64,000 nucleotides of DNA, taken from NCBI GenBank assembly GCA_023666275.1, contig JAMPCJ010000009.1:62001-126000 (forward strand), in the 5' to 3' direction. Under the pieces are notes generated by a model. The model saw only the letters and a program-made list of their open reading frames with translations, did no database searches and was not told the origin of the DNA. This document shows, in pieces, positions 42,038-50,280 of this stretch. The position numbers were made by a program, and so were the translations under genes. The stretch comes from Treponema brennaborense. GTDB lineage: Bacteria > Spirochaetota > Spirochaetia > Treponematales > Treponemataceae. How positions within the stretch are numbered: the stretch's first letter is position 1; each line of letters opens with the position of its first letter.

Positions 42038-44740
42038 TCAGGAATGTTTTGTCTGCGTTTCGTTCCAGCCGCGCAGGAGCCATATAACGCCTTTGTCCTG
42101 AAGCTTCAGCCGTGTTCCGCATTTCAGGCAGCCGAAATGACCTGCTTCGTCGAGTGTTTCTTTTGCGCATCCGATGCAGTAAATACTGCCGCAGTCGGGG
42201 CAGTTTCCCGCAGGCATGTCGTCGGGCGGTTCCGCTGTCAGACGGACGACGTTTTGGGCAGGCAGCCGTGCCGGAACAAACCATATTCTGCCGCATTTTC
42301 CGCAGGAAATTTTGCGCCGTGTTCTGCCTTCAAGCGATTCAAGCAGCGCCGAAACGCGGGGCGATACTTCTATGGCGGAAAGCTCCTGCGCGGTTTCTTC
42401 CGCCAGTTCCGGTTTATTTGTGAGCAAATACAAATTCGCAAGATCCAGCAGCAAATTTGCGCGCTCGCTGTTTGAAAGCCGGCTGAATTCCAAGGTTTGC
42501 CGCAGAATAATTTGCGCGCGCGGATAATCGCCTTTTTTTGCTGCGATGCACGCAAGAATTCGGTACACATCGGGCGGCGGATCCTGCGTGCAGTGGCGGC
42601 TGAGAATGGAATCCGCTTCATTCAGTTTCCCCAAGCTGACACACAATGCGGCGTAATCGGCGGCCAGCTGCGGATCCTGCGGCGACAATTCCCGCGCTTT
42701 TTGATACCGTGATTCCGCTTCCTCAAAGCGTTCCGCGTCGCGGAGAATGTTTGCCGCCGTGCGGAGTACCTGCGCGCGGTATGCGGTGCCGAAACCGGAA
42801 TGTGCCGCGGCTTCATCAAGCACCGGAAGAGCTTCGTCAAAGCGATCCATCCGCTGCAAAATCAGTGCGTAATTTTTCAGCACCGGAAGTTCTTCGGGCA
42901 TGCAGGCAAGCGCCGTGAATACTGCTTTTTCCGCATTCGGCAAATCGCCGCGCCGCAGTGCAAGGGATGCGGCGAGGTTCCAGGCGGCGCCGTCATTAGG
43001 GGACAGCGCGCATGCCGATTGAATTTCTTCCTGTGCCTGTTCCGTTTTATCCAGCATGAAAAAAAGCTCCGCAAGCGTGCGGTGATACAGCGCTTCATCC
43101 GCCTTTAGCCGCACGGCGTTTTTGCATGAATCCGCCGCTCCTTCGATATCGCCGTTTCTGCGCAGGATTTCCGAACGCAGATACCATGCATCCGGCTGTA
43201 CGGTTTGTCCCTCCGCTGTCAGCTGCATATACCGGTCCAGTTTTTCCTGCGCCGCAGCCAGGTCTTCGCGGACAAACGCATACTGCGCTTCCAAAAAAAC
43301 AACCCGCGCTTTCAGTTCCGTGCGTGCCGTGTTTTGCTGTTCCGTCGCTTCGGCGGAAAGCGGCTGATTTATCGCCGCAGACAAAAGTTCAAGCTGCGCT
43401 TCGAAATCCTGAAACTGACCGTGTGAAAGAAATATGCCGGCGGCTTTTTCCCGCAGGTCAAACGCTTTGTCCGATTGTTTTAAATGCAGATACATATCCG
43501 CCGCGTTTGACAGATGCTGCCCTTGTTCGGGATCGCCGAGTGCCGCATGTTCGTATAGATGCGCGGCGTCTTTGTATTGGCCGCGGGAAGCAAGGACATG
43601 CGCCTTCAGGCTGCACAGCAGCGCGGAAGTGCCGGAGCCGTTTTCCATGAGCGCCGGATTTGCGTCCAGCAGCGTTTCGAGCAGCCGATAATCGCCCTGC
43701 AAATACAGCAAAGATGCTTTTTGTTCGGTTACGCGGGCACAGGCAATTTCATCCGTTCCCGCCGCTTTTTCTGCCTGCTCCAAAAGTTCCGCCGCTTCAT
43801 TGTATAAATTCTGCGTCATGTACAGCCGCGCGCCGAACAGCAAATCATCGATTCGGGGAACGGAATTGTTCCAGGATTTTTTCAATTCCGAAATCGCCGG
43901 AAGAATGCGGCCTGCGGCGGCGAGACTTTTCGCAAACTGTATGCGCTGTGCCGCGGAAAAAGACGAATCCGCATTCCATTGACGGAACGCGGCGTCTGTC
44001 TGCACTTCCCGCGAATCGATTGAAAAAAAACGCAGCGAAACACGCGCGGTTTCCCAGATATTCCAGTTTTGCGCGGCGAATGCGACGGAACCTTCGCTTT
44101 GTATGATATCGTCGTTCACCGCGGCGGCAAGCTGATAATCGATAATAATTGCGAATCCTGTGCCGTTTGCTATTATCTGTACGGGAACCTGCCCTGCGCG
44201 CAGTTTTTTGCGCCGCAAATCCGCGGTGTTTCCCTGTGCCGCATCCGGCTGCGGAAACGGGACCCAGCCCGTCAGCGGAATTTGGTTTCCGTTAAATACG
44301 GCGTCAAAACGGAAAAAACCTCCGTCCGAAACGAGCAGGGAATAATAATTTGTTTCATTGATGTAGCGCAGCAGAAATCCGCAGGCACATGTTCCCGCCT
44401 GTTCCGCTGTTTCCGCCGCATTCTGCATTGCCGGCGTTGTCTGCGTCCGGGCACCGTCGTTCTGTATTTCCGCAAAATCAACAACGGATTCAAGAATGAA
44501 ATTCCGATACTGATACTGCGGATTGACCGTCCAGGCAAAAAGCGATTTGCGCTGCAGTTCAAGCGTCAGACCGCCGCAAAAAAACGAACGATATCCGTCG
44601 CCTGTTTCTTCTATAAATCTGCGGTTTTCCGGTTTTGCGAAATCCGTTGACCAAAGTTCATTTACAGACGCTGAAAAGTCCGCCGGCAGCAGATTATTTT
44701 TTTTGCGGCGTGAAAAAAAACGTGTGATGAAGTGAAACAT
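42038..44740 (-). CDS. Large TPR protein with C-terminal zinc ribbons
   Basis: Protein of 900 residues without signal peptide. After a soluble N-terminal part with a lectin-like or beta-rich look (ELQRKSLFAWTVNPQYQYRN) come many tetratricopeptide repeats from about 270 to 830, for example FAKSLAAAGRILPAISELKK and AALCVSLGKLNEADSIL. The end has paired cysteines CGKCGRIW, CPDCGSIYCIGC and CLKCG, typical of zinc ribbons. It probably acts as a scaffold. No known function, but it lies in a stretch conserved in treponemes. The N-terminus is rich in basic residues (FSRRKKNN). Confidence 0.7.
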   Translation of the reverse strand: MFHFITRFFSRRKKNNLLPADFSASVNELWSTDFAKPENRRFIEETGDGYRSFFCGGLTLELQRKSLFAWTVNPQYQYRNFILESVVDFAEIQNDGARTQTTPAMQNAAETAEQAGTCACGFLLRYINETNYYSLLVSDGGFFRFDAVFNGNQIPLTGWVPFPQPDAAQGNTADLRRKKLRAGQVPVQIIANGTGFAIIIDYQLAAAVNDDIIQSEGSVAFAAQNWNIWETARVSLRFFSIDSREVQTDAAFRQWNADSSFSAAQRIQFAKSLAAAGRILPAISELKKSWNNSVPRIDDLLFGARLYMTQNLYNEAAELLEQAEKAAGTDEIACARVTEQKASLLYLQGDYRLLETLLDANPALMENGSGTSALLCSLKAHVLASRGQYKDAAHLYEHAALGDPEQGQHLSNAADMYLHLKQSDKAFDLREKAAGIFLSHGQFQDFEAQLELLSAAINQPLSAEATEQQNTARTELKARVVFLEAQYAFVREDLAAAQEKLDRYMQLTAEGQTVQPDAWYLRSEILRRNGDIEGAADSCKNAVRLKADEALYHRTLAELFFMLDKTEQAQEEIQSACALSPNDGAAWNLAASLALRRGDLPNAEKAVFTALACMPEELPVLKNYALILQRMDRFDEALPVLDEAAAHSGFGTAYRAQVLRTAANILRDAERFEEAESRYQKARELSPQDPQLAADYAALCVSLGKLNEADSILSRHCTQDPPPDVYRILACIAAKKGDYPRAQIILRQTLEFSRLSNSERANLLLDLANLYLLTNKPELAEETAQELSAIEVSPRVSALLESLEGRTRRKISCGKCGRIWFVPARLPAQNVVRLTAEPPDDMPAGNCPDCGSIYCIGCAKETLDEAGHFGCLKCGTRLKLQDKGVIWLLRGWNETQTKHS

Positions 44741-44806
44741 TGCTTTTTCAGTATATCACGTATGCCGCAGAAAAAAAAGCGCTTCAAAATGCCGATATTC
44801 GCAAGT

Positions 44807-45427
44807 TTAGTCGTGCTTTCCTTGCGGCGAGGCAATTCCGCAGCGTTTGCAGTATTTGTCGAGCGTCTGCCAGGACACACCGAGCGACTTGCTTATGCGG
44901 TTTTTGCTCAATCCGTTTTCGAACGCGCGTATTATGTCGTCGTCTCTGCCGGTCAATTTATAGCGCGAAGCCGTCGAACCCGGCTTGCGGCCGATATGTT
45001 TTCCTTCCAGCCGCGCGCGCTGCAATCCGTTTTTTGTGCGTTCGGAGATAAGCTGCCGTTCTATTTCCGCGCTTATGCCGAATGCAAATGCCAGAACTTT
45101 CGACTGAATGTCGTCGCCGAGCCTGAAATTATCTTTGACCGTCCAGACTTTTATTTTCCGATCCAAAAAAATGCTCAGCACATTCATAATCATCATCAGG
45201 CTGCGTCCCAGACGGGAAAGTTCCGTGCAGATAACGATGTCGCCCGGACGGACTGATTTCATCAGGCGTCCCAATTTGCGCTGTGCCGGTGCTTTTGTGC
45301 CGCTGATAACTTCATCAATCCATTTGTCGATGTGCAGATGATTTCTGCGGCAAAATCCATCAATTTCGATACGTTGATTGTCAAGCGATTGTTTGCCGGT
45401 GCTTACCCGGATGTAACCATAAATCAT
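44807..45427 (-). CDS. Serine recombinase (invertase/resolvase, Mpi-like)
   Basis: Site-specific recombinase of 206 residues. The N-terminal catalytic domain has YIRVSTGKQSLDNQRIE with the active Ser, and ELSRLGRSLMMIM. The arm LISERTKNGLQRARLEGKHIGR leads to a helix-turn-helix that ends LGVSWQTLDKYCKRCG. Such proteins of the Mpi/Hin type flip short DNA segments, often promoters of surface genes. It starts about 70 bases from a tRNA-Ala gene read on the other strand. I see no inverted repeat pair flanking a promoter near it, so its target may be elsewhere. Confidence 0.88.
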   Translation of the reverse strand: MIYGYIRVSTGKQSLDNQRIEIDGFCRRNHLHIDKWIDEVISGTKAPAQRKLGRLMKSVRPGDIVICTELSRLGRSLMMIMNVLSIFLDRKIKVWTVKDNFRLGDDIQSKVLAFAFGISAEIERQLISERTKNGLQRARLEGKHIGRKPGSTASRYKLTGRDDDIIRAFENGLSKNRISKSLGVSWQTLDKYCKRCGIASPQGKHD

Positions 45428-45457
45428 GTCTAATATACGGTTTCATGTGTTGTATTA

Positions 45458-45486
45458 TTGACAAAATCCTGTATTTTTGTTATAAG
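45458..45486 (+). promoter_or_regulatory. Promoter of tRNA-Ala
   Basis: TTGACA at 45458-45463 and TATAAG at 45481-45486 with a 17-base spacer. The tRNA begins 12 bases after the -10 box. Confidence 0.85.
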
Positions 45487-45497
45487 ATTGAACGAGA

Positions 45498-45571
45498 GGG
45501 GGTGTAGCTCACCTGGCTAGAGCGTTTGCATGGCATGCAAAAGGTAAGGGGTTCAAGTCCCCTCATCTCCA
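45498..45571 (+). tRNA. tRNA-Ala (anticodon GGC)
   Basis: 74 bases fold as a cloverleaf. The acceptor arm GGGGGTG pairs with CATCTCC through two G-U pairs. The D arm is GCTC...GAGC. The anticodon arm TTTGC/GCAAA encloses ATGGCAT with anticodon GGC. The T arm AGGGG/CCCCT holds TTCAAGT. The CCA end is not encoded. The following 45572-45802 shows nothing recognisable. Confidence 0.95.
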
Positions 45572-45802
45572 TAATTCCGTCCGAAGCCTGAAACGGCGTT
45601 TCCTCGCCGCGAGAATCATTGCCGGCTGAACAGCTGCGTTTCCGCGTTGCGCTGTCTTTTCAAAAAACGCGTTTTGTTCTGCGTGCCGATGCGATATATT
45701 TCTGTATATGCGCGGGCGGCAGAAGCTGCTTTTTATTTAACGCTCCGAAATTCCGCCGATTCGTTGTCATTTCGGCTGTTTTGCGTTATTATATATCAAG
45801 AT

Positions 45803-47467
45803 ATGAATGATGATATTTCTCCAGAAATTGCCGCTTTGCTGCAAGAAACATCCGTAAAAGTGCCGTCGAAAGACGCGGTGTTCCGCATCCCCGATCCTTT
45901 GCCGGAAACTCAAAAACCGCAGAAGAAAAATGCGGGTGATAAACAGGAAGCCGCCGGCGTTGATTTATCTTTGACGAAATTTGCACCTGTGGAAGCATTT
46001 TTCTCGGATGAAAAAACATCGACACTCCGCGATCCCGCATATTATAAAACCGCGCTTTCCGGTGAAAATGAAAACGCGCAGAAACTGCATTCCCTGCTGT
46101 CGAAATATCTTGCCTGTCAGGATCCAAAAGATCGGACGGTGTACCGCCAGCAGATTATCAATGTGTACTGGGAGGTTCTGCGGTCGCTTGCTCCTAAAAT
46201 GGGCGCGGGTTCTGTGCCGCCGGCAAAAAAACTGTTGATGCGCTTTGCCATTGTGCTGCCGGCGCTGCTGACGGAAGAACAAAAGGATTTGTTTTCTTCT
46301 GTCTTTATGGAAAATGTAAGCGGCGAACCGGTTTATTATCTTGACGAATGGTTCCGCGGCATTACGCTGGGAAATATATCGCTTTCCGCGACAGATGAAG
46401 CCCGTCCGGCGCGCAAATCCGGCGATGCCTCTGCGGATACCGTAAAAATCATGCAGCTGCAGAACAAGAACAACGGAAAACTGCAAAATGCATTCAGTCT
46501 GCTTGCGGCGAAATCCGGCGAGCGCACCATAGCGGAAAATGATTTGGCATCGCTTGTCAAGCAGCTGAGCCAGCATCCCGTGGTTGACAGCATTGCTCCG
46601 CACGGCGCGCCGCTGTCGGAAGCGCAGAAACGTCTTTTTGCCGATATAACCGAAAAGCTGAAGGCCCTGCAAAAAATCGACAAAGAATACGCCGGTTTTA
46701 TTGCCGAATATTCCGAAGCAAAAGCGGTCGGAAATTCGCTTAAGCAGAAATTGGAAAATGCGCCGGAAACTGCGGAAGTAAATTCCGCGGATATTATGAC
46801 GGAAATGAACACAATCCGGCAAATGGCAAAAATGACTGTAGGACGGCAGGGAAATCATTATCCTATCTTGACTCGCGAATATTTTCACTGCATTCCGCGC
46901 GGAATGGGAACGCGGGAAAACGTTGTCGATATGCTGGCTTGGGTAGAATCCGTGGATCCGGGCGCGTTTTGCCGCGTGCACCGCAATACACAGAACCGCA
47001 TCATTCCGTATGTCATTCTTGTTCCGACATACGGCGATTCCGGTTTTTGCTGGGAGCCGTTCGATCGGTATAACCGCATCACCAGCCGCGGACGCATCGT
47101 TGTTCCCATGTATCCCAAAAATTTGCAGCTTGCCGTGCTGACGGCTGTCGCGGATCTTCGCTGGCAAGTCGCGAAAGAAAAAGCGTCATATTATTGGATG
47201 GAAGAAGGTCTTACCGGTCAGTATTATCAATGGATAAGTTCTCAGAAACTGAAAGGTGATTTAAAAGATTTTTTCATCAGCGATTATATTTTATGGATGA
47301 CCAAAGAAAGCGAAGGCGTGCAGCGGCTCGACAAAGAAGTCCGCGCTATTTTCTGGCGGTTTCTGCCGTTTCCGCAGGAAATAAAAGAAAAACTGAAAAC
47401 CCGCAGCCTTGTTTACCAGGAATTGTTCCAGCGTGATATAAATCGTTCTATGTCCGACGGCTATTAA
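45803..47467 (+). CDS. Conserved treponemal protein of unknown function
   Basis: Cytoplasmic protein of 554 residues from the ATG at 45803; the longer frame overlaps the tRNA flank and lacks a ribosome binding site. The N-terminus is acidic and Pro-rich, the middle helical (LFADITEKLKALQKIDKEYA), and the last 200 residues are compact and Trp/Tyr-rich (TYGDSGFCWEPFDRYNRITS, then SYYWMEEGLTGQYYQWIS). No family recognised. The gene stands alone between tRNA-Ala and the convergent lspA. Confidence 0.7.
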   Translation: MNDDISPEIAALLQETSVKVPSKDAVFRIPDPLPETQKPQKKNAGDKQEAAGVDLSLTKFAPVEAFFSDEKTSTLRDPAYYKTALSGENENAQKLHSLLSKYLACQDPKDRTVYRQQIINVYWEVLRSLAPKMGAGSVPPAKKLLMRFAIVLPALLTEEQKDLFSSVFMENVSGEPVYYLDEWFRGITLGNISLSATDEARPARKSGDASADTVKIMQLQNKNNGKLQNAFSLLAAKSGERTIAENDLASLVKQLSQHPVVDSIAPHGAPLSEAQKRLFADITEKLKALQKIDKEYAGFIAEYSEAKAVGNSLKQKLENAPETAEVNSADIMTEMNTIRQMAKMTVGRQGNHYPILTREYFHCIPRGMGTRENVVDMLAWVESVDPGAFCRVHRNTQNRIIPYVILVPTYGDSGFCWEPFDRYNRITSRGRIVVPMYPKNLQLAVLTAVADLRWQVAKEKASYYWMEEGLTGQYYQWISSQKLKGDLKDFFISDYILWMTKESEGVQRLDKEVRAIFWRFLPFPQEIKEKLKTRSLVYQELFQRDINRSMSDGY

Positions 47468-47567
47468 ACCGCGTGTTTGCTGTGCGTCTGATGCGGTTGA
47501 TTTTGCGTGCGTGCGGGATTATTTTCGCGCGGCAATTTTCGGCTGCGGACACGTTTTTTCCGCAAAG

Positions 47568-48140
47568 TCAGCCGGCGGCGTTCTGCGCCGATTCTTTCCG
47601 CAGGGAAAGTACAAATGAACCGAGCAGAAGAATACCGCATATCAAAACAGACATATCGGCGACGTTAAAGGTCGGCCAGCGTTCCAGTCCGAATAATCCG
47701 TAAAACTTTATGTCGATAAAATCCACAACGCCGAACGGACGGAAACATCGGTCTATCAGGTTGCCGATTCCTCCGCCTGCAATGCCGGCTATAGTCCAGC
47801 GCTGGAATTGCGTAAAATCCGTGTTCCTGAAATAAACCGCCAGCACCATTATAATTACCGCGAGCGGCATTACGGCAAATAGAACGCCGCGGACGGCAGA
47901 CGGAAGCCCGTGTCCGATGCTGAATGCGATGCCCGGATTGCGCACGTGAATAATCCGCAGAAAATCACCGAAAAACGAACAGCCGATTGTGTTCATCGGA
48001 ATATATGCGGTAATAAGAAATTTCGTCAGCTGATCGAGAATCAGCACCACCACCGCAAGCGTCATGGGCAGCAGTTTTTCCGTGCAGATAATTATATTTT
48101 TCCGCTTTTTCGGCGGCATGGCGCCGTTGTTTTCAGTCAT
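47568..48140 (-). CDS. lspA: Signal peptidase II
   Basis: Inner-membrane aspartyl protease of 190 residues that removes signal peptides of lipoproteins. It has four membrane segments and the catalytic pair in GNLIDRCFRP and VVDFIDIKF (two Asp). The N-terminal VVLILDQLTKFLITAYI and NPGIAFS are diagnostic. It fits a genome with many lipoproteins, several of them in this window. Start at the ATG at 48140. Confidence 0.95.
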   Translation of the reverse strand: MTENNGAMPPKKRKNIIICTEKLLPMTLAVVVLILDQLTKFLITAYIPMNTIGCSFFGDFLRIIHVRNPGIAFSIGHGLPSAVRGVLFAVMPLAVIIMVLAVYFRNTDFTQFQRWTIAGIAGGGIGNLIDRCFRPFGVVDFIDIKFYGLFGLERWPTFNVADMSVLICGILLLGSFVLSLRKESAQNAAG

Positions 48141-48248
48141 GGTTTGATTTTACCGGAATTTCGCCGGCGCGTCCATTCATTTGGAAAGAATCGGCGCGTG
48201 CGGATAAACGGCTGCGGAAAAATATGTGCGCGGAAATCTTGTTTTGCG

Positions 48249-49016
48249 TCATAAACCTGTCGGAACATCTATAAACACCGTTTCCGTGTTTGTTTCCCGC
48301 GCAAATTTTTCCATGACCGCACGGACGCCGGCAGTTTCTGTTTGATAATGTCCTCCGGCAATTACATTGATGTGATTTTCCAGCGCAAAATGATAGCATT
48401 CGTGGGAAATTTCGCCGGTAATAAATACGTCAAGACCCGCGGCGGCAGCTTGATCTATATCATCTCCCGCGCCGCCTGATATTATGCCGGCGGTGGAAAT
48501 TTGCTGTTTCCCGAAGGGAAGAATCGTCCGCGGCTGTTCGCCGCCGGGGAACAATTTACGCACGATGCTGTCCAAAGTTTCCGGCTGCTTGAATTTTCCC
48601 TGCACGCCGATTGTCATCGCGCGCCATAAACCGAACGGTTTTACGTTTTCAAGATCGAGGCGCTTTGCAAGGCATGCGTTGTTTCCCACCGTTTCATGGG
48701 CGTCGAGCGGAATGTGGCAGGCATACAGCGCTAAATTGTGTTTAATGCAGCATGCGGCGCGCTCATAATGAGTGCCCGCAAGAGCTTGTTCGTGTCCCCA
48801 AAAAATTCCGTGATGCACAAACAGCAAGCCCGCACTTGCATTTGCCGCCCGCCGCATTGTTTCGAGGCAGGCGTCCACGGCAAACGCAGCTTTTGACACT
48901 TGCGTGTGTTCCGGCGCGTCGTTTGCGATTTGAATGCCGTTTAATGACGGATCGGATGGGTATTCTTCTATTCGGAGCAAAGCTTTCAGCCAGCTGTCGA
49001 TTTCGGTCAGCGTCAT
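48249..49016 (-). CDS. Nif3-like dinuclear metal centre protein
   Basis: Protein of 255 residues of the NIF3/YbgI family (GTP cyclohydrolase 1 type 2-like). Metal ligands are visible in LFVHHGIFWG near residue 70, HIPLDAH and the C-terminal GHYQTETAGV. NGIQIAND at the N-terminus is typical. The toroidal hexamer family has an uncertain role, possibly metal chaperone or hydrolase. It lies upstream of lspA on the same strand with about 110 bases between. Confidence 0.9.
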   Translation of the reverse strand: MTLTEIDSWLKALLRIEEYPSDPSLNGIQIANDAPEHTQVSKAAFAVDACLETMRRAANASAGLLFVHHGIFWGHEQALAGTHYERAACCIKHNLALYACHIPLDAHETVGNNACLAKRLDLENVKPFGLWRAMTIGVQGKFKQPETLDSIVRKLFPGGEQPRTILPFGKQQISTAGIISGGAGDDIDQAAAAGLDVFITGEISHECYHFALENHINVIAGGHYQTETAGVRAVMEKFARETNTETVFIDVPTGL

Positions 49017-49101
49017 GGTTACCTCCCGCCGAAGATTTTTCGTAAAAATTTATGCGGCAGCCGCGTTCCGCCGTCGCAAAACATAACGTAAATGCGCAGT
49101 T

Positions 49102-50256
49102 TTATTTTTGCGCTTTGGAATTATTGTATACCCAGCGCAGTGCAGCGTATTCTGCCGGATCGAGTTTTTCCAAATCCCCTGTCCATAAAGCCGGAATCCC
49201 GAACGCACCGTTCGCCCATTCGTCGAATTCGGGGGAAGAATATACGTGCGCAATTACATCCGAGTGCGCTGCCGCGGTTTCGGACAGAAGACTGCATATA
49301 GTTCCGCCGCCTGCAATATACACGCGCTCCGCATCGGTCTGAATCGGAAGCTGCGTTTTTAATACGGGAAATGCTTTTATAAACGCGTCCAATTCCATGC
49401 GGCGGCAGCGGATTATTTCCTTTTGCAAAGTTTCGGTTTCGGCGGAGCGGAATGCCGCGCGTGCACGGACTGAAAAAGAACACAGCGCGAAAGAGGCGGT
49501 TTTTTCGGACGGATATACTGCATCGCGGGCGCATATATCGGCGGCAATGACGCAGTATCCGTCTTCGGCTGTTTGTTCCAGGTGCACAAGGCAGTCCTGC
49601 ACGTTTACGCCGGCATCGGGCAAAAATAATATGACCGGCAGTTTTTGCGCAGCTTCCGCATTCGGAAAAGCGGACGGATATATAACCGTGATGCGCGCGG
49701 AAACCTCGTCGAATATGTTTTCCCGCAGATCGAATCCGTTCAGACAGGAACCGCGCAAAAGAATCGTATTTCTGAATAGTCTGCGATTGTTCTGCTTGAA
49801 AAACTTGCTGCCGGAGATTCCCGTTTTTCCGTCGTCTTTTTGCGGCGGCGTCAAAACAGCGGTTCCCGCGTTCCGGCGGACAACGGCTGACGAAGGACGG
49901 CAGAGCGGTCTGAAGATAACCAAAAAAACAAATGCCGCACACAATAAGGCGAATTCCAATACGCACATCAGTTTGAAAAAAAACGAAAAATATCCGCGCC
50001 GCAAATCGCGGCACATTGTGATAAAGCGGGATATGTTTGTCAGAAAAATCAGCAGCGAAATGATGCAGACCGCAATGACCGTTATTCTGCATCCGAAGCA
50101 GAAAAACAGCAAGCCCGATGCGCATAACGTTAATGCCGGAACTGCGGACAATGTATCGCGTTTTTGCTTTTTGCGGTATCCGGCAAAAAACGGGCGGCAT
50201 ACTACGAGGATTTGCAGGAAAATAAGCAGCGCTTCCGCAATTAAAATATCGCACAT
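49102..50256 (-). CDS. Membrane protein with hydrolase-like domain
   Basis: Protein of 384 residues. The first 120 hold four membrane segments (ILIAEALLIFLQILVV, then LTLCASGLLFFCFGCRIT and onwards). The soluble C-terminal 230 residues look like an alpha/beta hydrolase: KLPVILFLPDAGVNVQDCLV, GYCVIAADICARDA, and ERVYIAGGGTICSLLSE in place of the usual Gly-x-Ser-x-Gly. The nucleophile Ser is not at the standard spot, so it may be inactive. It lies 24 bases downstream of the LysM gene and is likely cotranscribed with it. No family name recognised. Confidence 0.65.
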   Translation of the reverse strand: MCDILIAEALLIFLQILVVCRPFFAGYRKKQKRDTLSAVPALTLCASGLLFFCFGCRITVIAVCIISLLIFLTNISRFITMCRDLRRGYFSFFFKLMCVLEFALLCAAFVFLVIFRPLCRPSSAVVRRNAGTAVLTPPQKDDGKTGISGSKFFKQNNRRLFRNTILLRGSCLNGFDLRENIFDEVSARITVIYPSAFPNAEAAQKLPVILFLPDAGVNVQDCLVHLEQTAEDGYCVIAADICARDAVYPSEKTASFALCSFSVRARAAFRSAETETLQKEIIRCRRMELDAFIKAFPVLKTQLPIQTDAERVYIAGGGTICSLLSETAAAHSDVIAHVYSSPEFDEWANGAFGIPALWTGDLEKLDPAEYAALRWVYNNSKAQK

Positions 50257-50280
50257 GGTTTATGAAATCCGCAGCTGCGA

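Noticed and set aside
49121..50254. Second long minus-strand frame overlapping the membrane protein gene (377 codons)
   Set aside because: The other frame gives membrane helices and a coherent hydrolase-like fold; this one is rich in Arg and Cys without pattern.
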